Source: Bin80 sp965220935
GTDB lineage: Bacteria; Bacteroidota; Rhodothermia; Rhodothermales; Bin80
Assembly (NCBI GenBank): GCA_965220935.1
Contig: OZ244857.1
Coordinates: forward strand, 3,658,001-3,722,000
Length of the DNA stretch: 64,000 nucleotides
Direction: 5' to 3'
Shown here in pieces: positions 28,775 to 40,700 of the stretch (position 1 is the stretch's first letter; the number at the start of each line of letters is the position of its first letter). A program made the position numbers and the translations under genes. A model generated the notes under the pieces. It did no database searches. It saw only the letters and a program-made list of their open reading frames with translations, and was not told where the DNA came from.

Positions 28775-29373
28775 TTGTTAAATACAGGAACGTTGTGGAT
28801 GTCTATAACTCAACACAATGGCAAATATGCGCCATTCACCCTGCTGGTGCCCTCTTAGTGTAAAAACCACTGGTCCACCTGAAAAACCATGATTATTGTG
28901 TCCATCCAGAAAAAAATATTTTTGCCATTTTGTGGAGTTAATGAGGCCGAGTATATAGCCCGTTTTACAAATGGGAAAGGGTATTGATATTTAGTTCCAT
29001 GCTATCCATATACATATTGTAAGGAAAACCAAGGAAGAAGACCTCCTGTCCATAACTGAGTCCATCACGAGTTGCTGACAGGGATAAATTATCGGATGCT
29101 CAGAGCAAGCACAGAGATATCACATCATTTGATCCATATCCAACCATACGAACTTTTAAGGGCTTCCATTGGTTGTCATGAAATAGCTCAATAAAATTCC
29201 TGGTGATGGAAAGCAGTGCTTGGCTGTACAGATATGCTGCCTGTCATCTACATCAATGCCGACACAAGAACCTGATATATTACCATTCTTGAATCTAAAT
29301 ACGCGCTGAATTACTAGTGATGGAATCATCAACTATATGCATTCAAATAGATCACGCCTACGATAGATATGAT
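28775..29373. other. Gene-free region with a solo MITE-like end
   Basis: About 600 bp with no credible gene. GTGTCCATCCAGAAA at 28898-28912 matches the MITE terminus with one mismatch, but no matching right end is visible, so it is a truncated end or chance. Confidence 0.4.
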
Positions 29374-29988
29374 CTATGGTTCTATTCCTATGAGCACCAA
29401 AGGAACTGCTGGGACTCCACGACCTTGACGAATCACATTTAAAAGATCACGTTCATAATAAGGCACTCCACTTGACATTTCACGCTCCATACTCTTCATC
29501 GGTAACACCTCTATTCCAACATCAATGACATCGGATACAAAGAAGCTGAGATGTTTAACAAAAAGATCATGTGCGACAAATGCATATTTCCCCATCTGTA
29601 TCTCAATAGCCACACGATCTTTTATAAAATCTGTCTGGTTGTAGGATTGGATTGGTTTAAGCCCAGATCGAGATATTTCAGATTTCTGGTCTGGGGCATC
29701 CATGGAAACAATCTTTCGGAGCACTTTTTCGTCATGCGTAACATAGAATGTGTTCCTGCGCTCTGTCCATCCAAGACTTCCAAATTCCCTCTCAAAGGCT
29801 TTGTTTATTTCCTTTGTAGCAAAAAGCATTCTTCCCCGCATGGTCCTTTCCTGTGAGCACTTTGTCTTGTACTCCAACACATTAATACTCTGAATCACTT
29901 CACATACTTCAGTCCACAATTCAGGCTTATGGACCTGCAAATACTCCCATCCGTTCAAGTGCGAATATTGTGCTGCTATTCTCATCAA
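29374..29988 (-). CDS. BglII/BstYI-family type II restriction endonuclease
   Basis: A 204-residue endonuclease that should cut double-stranded DNA at a GATC-containing palindrome of the AGATCT/RGATCY kind. The active-site block TDFIKDRVAIEIQMGKYAF has Asp nine residues before Glu and Glu-x-Gln, matching the D84/E93/Q95 spacing of BglII. Family blocks HDLFVKHLSFFVSDVIDVGI, EVLPMKSMEREMSSG and VIRQGRGVPAVPLVLIGI follow. Length is near BglII and BstYI (about 200-220). The start overlaps the end of the methyltransferase gene by 4 bp (ATGA, 29985-29988), so the pair is coupled. The reading frame is intact. The exact recognition site cannot be told from sequence alone. Confidence 0.9.
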   Translation of the reverse strand: MMRIAAQYSHLNGWEYLQVHKPELWTEVCEVIQSINVLEYKTKCSQERTMRGRMLFATKEINKAFEREFGSLGWTERRNTFYVTHDEKVLRKIVSMDAPDQKSEISRSGLKPIQSYNQTDFIKDRVAIEIQMGKYAFVAHDLFVKHLSFFVSDVIDVGIEVLPMKSMEREMSSGVPYYERDLLNVIRQGRGVPAVPLVLIGIEP

Positions 29989-30923
29989 TGTCCTCCGTTC
30001 GGCAAAGATGGATCATATACGGGTTTGCCCATAGGACGTGTCCTCAAACCCTTGCCAATTTTGCTAACACGCTGTTTTGCAATCTGGATATACTCTTGCT
30101 TTACATCACAACCAAACCCCTGCCTATCATGCAATAATGCTCCGACTACAGTGCTTCCTACTCCTACATATGGATCAAACACTGAATCTCCCTTGTCCGT
30201 CATAGATAAAACTAATCGTTCTACTAATTCGACTGGATACTGACAAGGATGGATGGTTTTTTCAATATGATTACTCTTAACATTTGGGAATATCCAGACA
30301 TCTCCCGGATTCTTTCCATTCGGGTTACCAGATAGCTGTCCTACCTTATCTCCTTTGAAGTGTTTTTTGTTTGGGTATTTTTGAGGTACCCTAATTGGGT
30401 CAAGATTCCATGTGTATTTATCACTCTTAGTCCACCAATTAATCGTCTCATATCTTCCAGATAGACGTTTGGAGCAATGTAAACCATGTCCAAAGTGCCA
30501 TATGATGCGATTTCTCAATTTCATCCCAAGGGATTCGAATAAAGGATATAAAAGTATATCCAGAGGATAAATTGCTCCATTTTCAACATAGTTGCCAACC
30601 TGCCAGCATATAGAACCTTGATCGTCCAATAATCGATTACATTCTTCTATCACCTTAGACTGTACATCAAGATATGCTTGGATTTTTGTTTTTGATTCAT
30701 ACTCTTTGCCCAGATTATATGGGGGCGATGTTACAATCAATTTGAATTCACCGTCATTGAATTTCCGCATATAAGACAGATTGTCCTCACAGGATAAATC
30801 ATAATCTAGTAGATCTGCCTGTACTTTTTGTTTAGGGCGTTTTTCTATCTCATCAAATGGAATTTCCAACGGTTTAGTCGTCACAGACACTTTGGGATGA
30901 GCGAGCGGAAGAGCAGAGTTCAT
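29985..30923 (-). CDS. Type II DNA methyltransferase, beta class (TSPPY motif)
   Basis: A 312-residue amino-methyltransferase (N4-cytosine or N6-adenine) that would protect the host against the coupled BglII-like enzyme. Motif IV, TSPPYNLGKEY, lies near residue 75; motif I, FDPYVGVGSTVVGALLHDRQ, lies near residue 250. The order IV before I defines the beta class, and S-P-P-Y is the form found in many N4-cytosine enzymes such as M.BglII. The target-recognition region lies between them. It is first in a two-gene operon with the nuclease, so modification is made before restriction. Confidence 0.93.
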   Translation of the reverse strand: MNSALPLAHPKVSVTTKPLEIPFDEIEKRPKQKVQADLLDYDLSCEDNLSYMRKFNDGEFKLIVTSPPYNLGKEYESKTKIQAYLDVQSKVIEECNRLLDDQGSICWQVGNYVENGAIYPLDILLYPLFESLGMKLRNRIIWHFGHGLHCSKRLSGRYETINWWTKSDKYTWNLDPIRVPQKYPNKKHFKGDKVGQLSGNPNGKNPGDVWIFPNVKSNHIEKTIHPCQYPVELVERLVLSMTDKGDSVFDPYVGVGSTVVGALLHDRQGFGCDVKQEYIQIAKQRVSKIGKGLRTRPMGKPVYDPSLPNGGH

Positions 30924-31083
30924 GTTATAGAAAAAATAGGGGGATTTTTCCTAATTTAAGATATTTTGCAGGATTTATTTTAAATATCCATTAACTCGAA
31001 CTATACGAACTCCTTGCATCCACTGAAATAATAGACCCTCCGGTGTCTCTGATAACTCTTCCAACCATCAGCATTCCACGCGC

Positions 31084-33748
31084 TTAGTTACTCGCTGGCA
31101 AATCTCTACCCCTGACCACCTTCTGCACCCCCTTAACTTGACCATCCACTTCCATCCGCACAAAATACACGCCACCGGCATAGCACTGCCATCCCAGCGC
31201 ACCTGATGCACGCCACTGCCATAGAGCCGATCAACGGCCGTAGACACCCTGCGCCCCAGCACGTCAAACACATCAAGGCGCACCTGTGAGGCTTGTTCAA
31301 CATTGAATTGTAAGGTGGTTTCGCTGTGAACGGATTCGGGTAATTGGTTAAGAGCGCATTGGATTCAGGGACTTCAATGACAGGATCCGACGACACCAGC
31401 ATCACATCTACTTCGGTTGGCGGCACCGTAAACAACCCCCGCCCAAACACCGCAATGATGATCTCTTTGCCATCATGGGCAAGATAGACACGCACGATCG
31501 GTAGATTCGGTAGCCCACGATTCTGTCGGGTCCACGATCGTCCGCGGTCCCATGTTTCCCAGAGCCCGTTATCGGTGCCCATCCACATTCGATCCGTAGA
31601 ATGCGGGAAGAGCATCAGATCCCTGCAAGATCCACAGTCGGACGGCGAAGCGAGCAGCCGATTCACGGTCAGGTAATTACCCCATTCTCGAAGTCCTTTT
31701 TCAGCCGAGCAGGAATAGATCACTGCTGGATTGGTTGGATGCGACACCACGCGATCATGATGCTTAATGAGTTTCTCGTCTGGAATATCTCGAAACGCCC
31801 ACATCTTTCCAGCATCTCGGGTAACGGCAACTTCGGTGTACACCACATCCGCATCATGAGCGTGAACGCTTGCGCGAGGAGCCAAGAAGTCTTTTTCGTG
31901 ATAAGATGTGACCGCTATGAATGATTCTGGTGTCACGTAGTCATCATTCTCGAGGAATCCATGTGGGTATCCGACATCATTTGACGCATAGGTGTATGTC
32001 GTCATCCACACTCTATCGGGTTGCTTGCGGGAGAACGAAAAAGAGGTGTGCCTTGACTAGACTATGGCCCCTTACGCACCGCTGAACCTGTCCACCGTCG
32101 TGTCGGGATGGGTATGTAGACGTCGCCAGTCTTCTCTTCGTAATGGCCCCCACGAGTTTTGTCCACCTATGATAATATCATAGCGGTGGGGATGACAATA
32201 GAGTCTATAGGCGGGGCTTGACTCTGGATTGATCACAGCAGAGACTATCCCACTCTGACATGGCGTCGGCGTCCCTTCATGGGAGGACGCGGTGGATAGG
32301 CTTTGACGTTTTTTGTTGCTCCTCTGTAACCGCCACCCCTTATGAAGCCCGATGGCATTACTATGCCTCTCGTATGAGTTGGCCACATAGCGATGGGCGG
32401 GGTCTACCCCGTCAGGGATCGGAGTCGTGCATACATCTGCAATATAGAGATGGCGGGGGAGAATGCCCGAAGAAAACGAGCGGACAGCATACGAATCATC
32501 CACATACCACTAGATATTCCATGTGTAGGCAACTTTATCGTGTCTTTGATGCCCAGAAAACGGTTCTTGTACCGACTTAAATCCGTCATGAACATCAGGA
32601 TCTGGAATGTTATAGTAGATTCGGGTAGCCCCTATGTCTCCATCTGAGGATAATTGCCCCTCCTGAACATACAAGTACGAGTAGCCAAGCAAGAGCGTAT
32701 CACTCTTTGTGGGGTGCACATGAATAGACCTGGCACGAGTATCATTATCCGCCCACCATAAAGCGCCTTCATGTTTCATCACGGGAAATCTGACCCAAGT
32801 CTGCCCACCATCAGCAGTGCGAAAGATCCTTCGTAGATGGTCGACTGAATCTCTATAACTTGTACGTTCGACTTGCACCCAGAAGATGTTCGGATTCTTC
32901 GGATCGGCGGCAAAGTCCCACGATACGTCATCAGAGATGTTATCATGGGAATAGGTGAGAGTTGGGGAATGATCGTCAACTCGTAAATAGTCCCAGCTGT
33001 CTCCACCGTCATGGCTTACCAGAACATAGAGATGGCCAGATTTTCTCAAAGAGTTGTTATTTCTATGGGCCGTCACAAATAGATGTTGCATTGACCATGG
33101 GTGATGATAGACTTGCGTAAGATGAATGGGTCGGTGCGGATGGATGTCGGGAAGCTCGTTGTAGACCGCCTCCCAGGTTTGACCATGATCTGTGCTTCGC
33201 AGAATACGTCGGCGGGTGGTGACGACATCCGTATCTCCCTGTGCGGATGTCGCGAGGCCATTGAGGACATACAGATCGGAGCCAGACTCTACGCCCATAA
33301 AGAACGGCAGGCGCGATCAGGTCTCTCCTCGGTCCGCACTCCGATAAATCCCATTGCCGTTAAACCGCATGGACTCATAGGGGCCTCTGGAATCAGGATT
33401 CCAGTTAATATGGCTGATGCCCGTGCCAAGGTATAGTATGTCAGGGGCTCCGTGGGCGACGGCTAAGCTCGAGTTGATCTGATTGTCGCGTCCCGTTTCA
33501 GACACCACACGCATGGTGATCCTCATATCAGCGGTATGCCACAAATACCCTGGCGTGAATGCATGCCAACTCTCCCCTTTAGGATCGGCAGGGTCGGGAA
33601 CAACACCTAATAGATCTTGGTGGTACGGATACGAATCTCCTTGGTGCACCAAAGAACTCCACGGCAAGTCTGGGGCAGAAAGGGCGGTGACAGTACTAAG
33701 CCAGAGCGAAGCGTGTAAAAGAATGGTGATCAGTCTAGTCATGGTCAT
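31084..33748 (-). pseudogene. Secreted BNR/Asp-box beta-propeller protein with T9SS sorting domain, broken
   Basis: The N-terminal frame (33748-33317) has a signal peptide (MTMTRLITILLHASLWLSTV) and ends at GIYRSADRGET. A shift leads to 33298-32510, with Asp-box-like repeats RILRSTDHGQTWEAVY, VLVSHDGGDSWDYL and RIFRTADGGQTWVRF. Further shifts lead through about 32503-32072 to 32011-31133 (TEVAVTRDAGKMWAF, GLWETWDRGRSWT), then a T9SS type A tail (LLTNYPNPF, DVFDVLGRRVS) finishing near 31084. At least four frameshifts. It resembles sialidase or Ycf48/VPS10-type propellers. Intact it would be about 880 residues, exported by T9SS. An IS remnant abuts its start codon. Confidence 0.85.
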
Positions 33749-34018
33749 GGGAATTATATATGTCAGTACCCATCTATTTGACGGCTACCTTTCACGTCTC
33801 ATAGGAGTCTCTAACGAGAACGCTCCTCCATGTGCAGATGCCCCAATCCCGGAGGCCTGTAATATATTCACAGACGCGTTGATGTCTGATGGCCACATGC
33901 CATACACTTAAACTTGCTTTGCGATTGACTTTATCTGTATGATCACACTGATTACAGCGTTGGCTGGTATACTTCGGATCTACAAGAATCACGTTGCCAA
34001 ACTTGTAATCGCAATAGG
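33749..34018 (-). mobile_element. Right-end remnant of the TnpB element, copy 2
   Basis: A 270-bp fragment nearly identical to 27431-27710, the 3' end of tnpB plus the element's right end (GGGAATTATATATGTCAGTA here). It stops at GTAATCGCAATAGG, where similarity to copy 1 ends. It keeps the zinc-ribbon coding part and the end where the guide RNA would be made, but lacks the nuclease body. Its terminal GGG directly precedes the start codon of the broken propeller gene. Confidence 0.85.
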
Positions 34019-34796
34019 TAGTGCCTGACAATAAACTCTAATTCTGGGGTAGCATAGGATCGCAAGGGCTATATTTTACAAGTACTTACCGGTAGTTTGA
34101 TTGTTCAATTTGCGGTTATTTTAGGCGTTGAAGATTTTTCATGAAAAATTCGAAACTTTTCCTGTGGCGGTGGATAATTAACCATAGTCAGTAGGATAAA
34201 TCCTACCAAGTATGATACGAAAATTCCTTAAATTTACAATTTCTCTCACACTTTAGGCGGAAGGCCCCGAATGTATAATTCTTGTTGAATCACTGAATTG
34301 AGTCAGATATTTCAATTATCTATATATTCACGAGACATGATCAATTCTTGGATTAAATCGCTCCGTCTTGTAAATTTATAGTCACGAGATGATGTGCACT
34401 TGATTTTCAATATATTTTTCTGAGAAAACACTGAAACCCCTACTTTTTGAATTGCCAGTGGTGATCTATTTTCTCACGAACTCGGCATACCGACTCCGAA
34501 AATACGCTTTCTTGGGAGTTTTCGTCATAGGTGCTTTCATAGCTCATGCAGATTCTTTTTCAATGTTGGCGGCTGCGTTTCGCTGTATCTTCTCTTTACG
34601 AGGGCTCAATTACCCTAGCAGATTGGACAGAGCGAAGTGTTTGGCAGCTCAGATGATTCTAATCATTGAATTTCATATGATACGGATGAAAGTATACACC
34701 TGTGGAACTGGCCCAATCTGTATTAGTCCATTCAACATCAAGAGGTGAAACGCCTATGAACTACTGGGTTGATCACTCCATAAGTCACATTCCGTT
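34019..34796. other. Intergenic region downstream of the giant adhesin
   Basis: About 780 bp. A 16-bp perfect palindrome ATTTTTCATGAAAAAT lies at 34134-34149. A 98-codon open frame at 34452-34748 begins with a hydrophobic stretch but matches nothing I know; I do not call it a gene. Confidence 0.4.
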
Positions 34797-37700
34797 TCAC
34801 TGCACCCGCATCAAGTGTCCAGTGTAGACTGAGGATTGCTGATCGTCCAGAGAGGTTGCAATCATCCGATACAGATAGGGCCCCGAGGGCAGATCAAGGT
34901 CGGTTAGTTCTAGTTCATGGCGCCATCCTGCGCTCAGTTGTACTGCCGGGATGGCCATCACGCGTCGGCCAAGGACATTGAGTACCTCCACCTGCACCTG
35001 TGCTGCCCATGGAAGATCAAACACCAGATGCGTGGACCGATCAAACGGGTTCGGGTAATTGGCATACACCCGAAACTCCTGCGGCACCCCTTGGTTGGCT
35101 TCGGTCTGTGTCGGCGATAGGATCTCTATGGTAAACTTCAAACTATCTTGCGCCCCATTTTGATCGGTGGCCGTGTAGGTCATCGGGACGGGGGGTGTCA
35201 CCTCCATGGGGGTTCCATAGATCGTGCGTGATTGCGCATTATATCTGAGATTAAACGGAAAATCCAGTAGCGTCAAGGTATATGCAATGGGAGGTACACC
35301 GTCTGAGACCTCAGGGAGCACCCATGGCGCAATCGGCTCCCCTCTTGGATACGACTGATCGGGGATGCTCTTGTTAATAAAGGCCATCTGATAAATCTCC
35401 AGACTGAACGTCTGCTCAGTACGCGTTCCTATGCGATCTTGTGCGGTGTAGGTATAGATTACAGCCTCAGCGACTTCTGAGGTCACCCCGCTTAACGTCC
35501 GCGTCTGCGTATCAAAGGTGAGCCCGACCGGTAGCTCAGGCATGAGTGTATAGACATACGGTGCAACACCCCCAGTTGCGGCGGGTAGTACGTGATCGGC
35601 AAGCGGAATCTGGACGGGGTACCTCTGGTCGCCAACGGTTTCTGCAAACGTCAAGGACGGAGGCGCTTTGACCTCTATGGTAAAGGTCTGTGTAGCCGAC
35701 TGGGCATTGGCGTCGGTGACCGTATAGGTAAAGATGGTTGGGGCCATCACTTCGGTGGGCGTTCCGCTCAGCGTCCGTGCATCAAACTTCAGACCTTTGG
35801 GAATCTCTGGGGTGAGGGTATAGCTGTAGGGGCGTGTTCCATATCTGGCTTCGGGAAGCTCAAGATCTTTGATGTCTACTCCTACGAGATAGGACTGGTT
35901 GGATACCGTCTGGGTAAAGGATAGGTTTGGCACATCGTTGTCCACGATGGTGAGCGTAAAGACATATGGGCTTCCGAGATTGTCGCCGGTCAAGGTGATG
36001 ATGATGGTTTCGTTGGGCTCGTCATCAACATCATCAACGATTGTGATCAGCAGGTTGTCCGAGATGGTGTAGTCCGCGTCTTGGGTGGCCGTCCCCGAGA
36101 GCGTGTAACTCACCGATGGGCGACCGGTCACTTGGACCTGATAGGTGCCGGCTGTTTCATCAATGCGGGCCGATGCTCTGGTAAATCTAACCTGGGGTTG
36201 CGTCGCAGCCCTGGTCACTACATTAGACGGCAGGCTTTCGCCAACACGGTTGATTGCACTGACCCGGTAGTGACGGTCAGAATGATGATCCGTGTACGTG
36301 GTGCTCGTTTGACGCTCACCAAGTGGGGTCCAAGGCGGCTGCCCATCCGCGGACCACTGAACCTGATAGCCTGTAATGGCCTCGCCCCCGTTATCGGCCG
36401 GCGCTCGCCACGACAGAACAACTGGCAGAGTTGATGTGGCGGTTAACTCCAGCGGATCACTTGGAATCGCTGGCGTGGCACGATCCACCGTCGTGCCATC
36501 ATCCACATTGGATACCATCCCGGTTCCTTGTGCGTTGATGGCACCGATGCGGTAATGACGTGTCACACCTGGAGATAGTCCACGATGGATGTGGATGGTT
36601 TGGGAAGACCCTGAATTGCCCACTAACTCTGTGTAACTGCGGCCTCCGTCGGTGGAGACCTCAATCCGATAACCGATAATAGCCGCGCCCCCATTGTCGG
36701 TTGGAGCGGTCCATGAGACGATCAGTATCGTGCGCCCACTTGGGGTGACACTTACTGCAGTCGGCGCATCGGGGGCCATGATCGCATCTGTAGTCGCATT
36801 CGCTGGAGTAGATGCGCTGGTGCTCTCGCCCACCGAATTACTCACATAGACCCGGTAATGGCGCGTTGTAGACGGATTGAGTCCCGTATCGCTGTAGGTG
36901 CGATCCGTGCCCGTATGCGCAGGAGAGACATTTGTCCAAGGAGCATTCCCGTCGGCCGACCACTGAATGCGATAGCCCGTGATGTCTGCGCCCCCGGTGT
37001 TGGTGGGCGCGTCCCAGGTCAAATCAATCGCAGTACGCCCGTTGGCCGTGGCACTGAGATTTCCAGGGGGACCGGGCCTCGTCGCCGTCACCGCAGCGGT
37101 GGTGGCATCGTCGGTCGCAGATGCGCTGGTGCTCTCGCCCACCGAGTTACTGGCATAGACCCGGTAATGCCGCGTTGTAGATGGATCAAGCCCCGTATCC
37201 GAGTAGGATCGCAGCGTGCCTGAATGCGCAGGAGAGACATTTGTCCAAGGAGCATTCCCGTCGGCCGACCACTGAATGCGATAGCTCGTAATACGTGCGC
37301 CCCCGTCACTACTCGGGAGATCCCATGTCAAGTTAATCGTGGCACGCCCTGACGCGGTGGCGACAAGGTTTTGCGGGGCCCCGGGCCTCACAGCCGCAGC
37401 GGTGGTCGCATCATCGGTGTTGGACGGCAAACTCTCTCCCTGCGCATTGATGGCATACACCCTGTAATGGCGCGTGGCACCGCCCAAAAGTCCCGTATCG
37501 CTGTAGGTGGTGCTCGTTGATTCGGTGTCATCCATCACATCCGCCCAGCCCGCAGTTCCATCCGACGACCACTCAATGTGGTACCCGGTGATGGCCGTGC
37601 CCCCAGTGTTGGCTGGCGCCGTCCACGACAGAACAATCGTCGTTGGCCCATTGGCGGACGCACTCAAACCCGTTGGATCACTGGGAATCGTATTGGTACT

Positions 37701-40700
37701 GCCATCTACGGTCGTCGCACTCGCTGTAATGGATGCCGTCCCCGTATTTGTCGTATTGATTGCGCTCACCCGGTAATGGCGCGTGGACCCTGCACTAAGG
37801 CCGCGATCAATAAAGGTAGTGGCTGTACTTTCGGTGTCATCTTCTAGCTCCGCCCAGTTACTCGTGCCATCGGCCGACCACTCTATCTTGTATCCACTCA
37901 CCGCACTGCCTCCATTGTTGGACGGCGCCGTCCACGTAAGCACAATCAAGGTGCGCCCACTGGCCGTGGCGGTCAAACTGGTTGGATCGCTTGGAACCGT
38001 ATTGGTGCTGCCATCCACGGTGGTCCCCATCCCGGCGGTAGACGCGGCGCCTGTATTCACAGAGTTGATCGCACTGATCTGATAATGCCGCGTGACTCCC
38101 GCCGAAAGCCCGCGATGGATATAGGTGGTTTGTGTTGATCGGGTATTGGTGACCAGAGGGTTGTAATTAGTGCCTCCGTCGGTTGACACATCGATCTTAT
38201 AGCCGGTAATGGCTTCGCCCCCATTGTCGGCCGGCGCCGTCCATGAGACGATCAGTATCGTGCGCCCACTTGGAGTGACACTTACTGCAGTCGGCGCATC
38301 AGGCGCCATGGTAGCTTCGGTGGTCGCATTCGCTGAACTTGACGCCGTTGCACTCTCGCCCTGTGAGTTGCTGGCATACACCTGATAATCATAGCGCGTG
38401 TTTGGACTTCGCCCCGTATGACTGTAGGTCCGCGTCGTGCCCGTATGCGCAGGATCAACATCACTCCAGCTACTGCCTTGATCAGCCGACCACTGAACGC
38501 GGTAGCCCGTGATGTCTGCGCCCCCGGTGTTGGTGGGCGCGTCCCAGGAGAGAGTAATCGCAGTGCGCCCGTTGGCCGTCGCAGAGAGATTTCCAGGGGG
38601 ACCAGGTACGGTGTTCATGCCCGCTGTGACGACATTGGACCAGGTGCCGGTGCCCGCCGAATTGATTGCACCGACCCGGTACTGACGCACGGTGGTGAGC
38701 GTTTGACTGGTATGGGCGTAGGTCACCCCATCATCCATAGTGTCATCTTCAACCTCCGTCCAATTGCTACCCCCGTCCGTGGATTGTTCAATCTCATAGC
38801 CCGTGATGACGCTACACTTGTCGCTCACCGCTGGCGCGGTCCAGGCTAAATTAAAGGTGCTGGTGCCATCACTGGTGGCGGTGAGCCCCGTTGGGGCAGC
38901 AGGAACGGCGACGGTGCCCGTGGTCGCATAGGCTTCGTCAGACAGGGCACTATCTTCAAATTCATCATCTTCCATATAGACCCGATACCCATAGCAGGTA
39001 TTGGTATCCAGACCCGTATCGGTGATCATGAGGGTGGAAGCACCAACTTGACTATCAAGAGTCCATGAATCTCCGTCATTGTTACTGCGAAATACATAGT
39101 AGTTCATCACCGTTCGTCCACTGGGAAGATCTGTTGGGGCAGTCCAGGCTACATCAATGGATGTTCCCGTATTCTTGGTCGCCGTCACCCCGGTGGGGAT
39201 CCCCGTCCCGCTACGGGCCACCGCGGTTACCGTGACGACCGCCGACGGGGGACTCTCAACATCATCCGCATTAACCACTTTGATGCGGTAATAAAACTCC
39301 TCCCCTGGCGTGAGCAGACTACTGACATGGCGCTCGGCCGGGGAATCCGTGTTGTTGGTTGGCTCGGCCAGCACCTCCCAGTTGGTGTTGTCCGTTGACC
39401 ATTCCAGAATATGCTTTTTGAAGGCCGCACCCCCAAGACTGGTCGCTGGAGAAGTATCCCATTGAAGCGTAATGGCATGAAAGGCTGTCGTCGTTACTCG
39501 TAGACTGGTCGGTGCAGCCGGCACGGTCACCGATGCCTGCAAGACACTGGACGCTGCACCCGCGCCACGTGCATTGATCGCGCGAATCCGGTACCAGCGT
39601 GTATCCCCCGCCGAGAGCCCTGTATGAGAATAGGTGGTCCCCGTCTGACTGGCCACCAGCTCGGTAAAGGTCGTTCCGTCTTCAGAGACCTCAATCTTGT
39701 AGCCTGTAATCGCGCTCCCCCAGGTCTGCGTCGGTGCGGTCCAAGACAGTGCAATGCTCGTGGCCGCCGGGGTGGAGGTGAGACTAGTCGGCGCGGCGGG
39801 CGCGCCAAAGGTCAGCGAAACGGGGTTGGATAGGTCTTTCTGAGTTGCTACGGTGGTCCAAAGGTTCACACGATATCCGTAGGTCATGCCAGTGGTCAAG
39901 CCATCACTATCGGTATATGTCAATGTAGTGGAGGACAATGAAGTGGAAAGTGCTCGCCAGCTGTCCCCGCCATCACTGGTCCGAAATATCTGATAACGAC
40001 TGATCCCCTCACCCATTGGTAGATCCGTTGGGGCCGTCCACGAAACCGTCACCTCCGTTGCCGATGTCTGCGATGCGGTCACCCCAGTAGGAACGCCCGT
40101 TGAAATGAATGCCCCTGCAGTCACGCTTCGGACCGCAGACGCAGGGCCCGCCCCCGCCGCATTGACCGCACGTGCCCGGTAGTAAAACGACTCACCGGGT
40201 GTGAGTAAACTGCTGTAGTGATAAAACTCTCTGGCAGTAGGAGGTAATGTGACTAACTCCTTCCATGTGGAATTATCGGTAGACCATTCAATGGTGTAAT
40301 TCGTAATCGCTGAGCTCCCTATACTGCTTGGCACATCCCATATTAAAAAGGCTTGATGATACCGAATAGCGGAGGCACCAAAACTTTGTGGCGCGCCGGG
40401 CGGGGTCCCGATGGTAATGCTCTGAACTGCGGTCGGTTGGCCTGTGCCCCGTGCATTGATGGCACGGACCCGGTAATGGCGCACATCGCTGGCCGAGAGT
40501 CCCGTGTGCGAATACGTAGTCCCCGTCTGACTGGCGACCAGCTCGGTAAAGGTGTCGCCATCGGTAGAGACCTCAATCTGATAGCCGGTGACGGCGCTTC
40601 CCCAGGTCTGAGCGGGTGCACTCCAAGACAGATCAATACCCATGCGATTTGATGCCGACACCGCTGTAAACGAGGTCGGCGCACTGGGCGCACCAACGGT

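Noticed and set aside
34452..34748. 98-codon frame starting with a hydrophobic stretch
   Set aside because: The signal-like start is not followed by any recognisable protein, and the codon pattern is not convincing.
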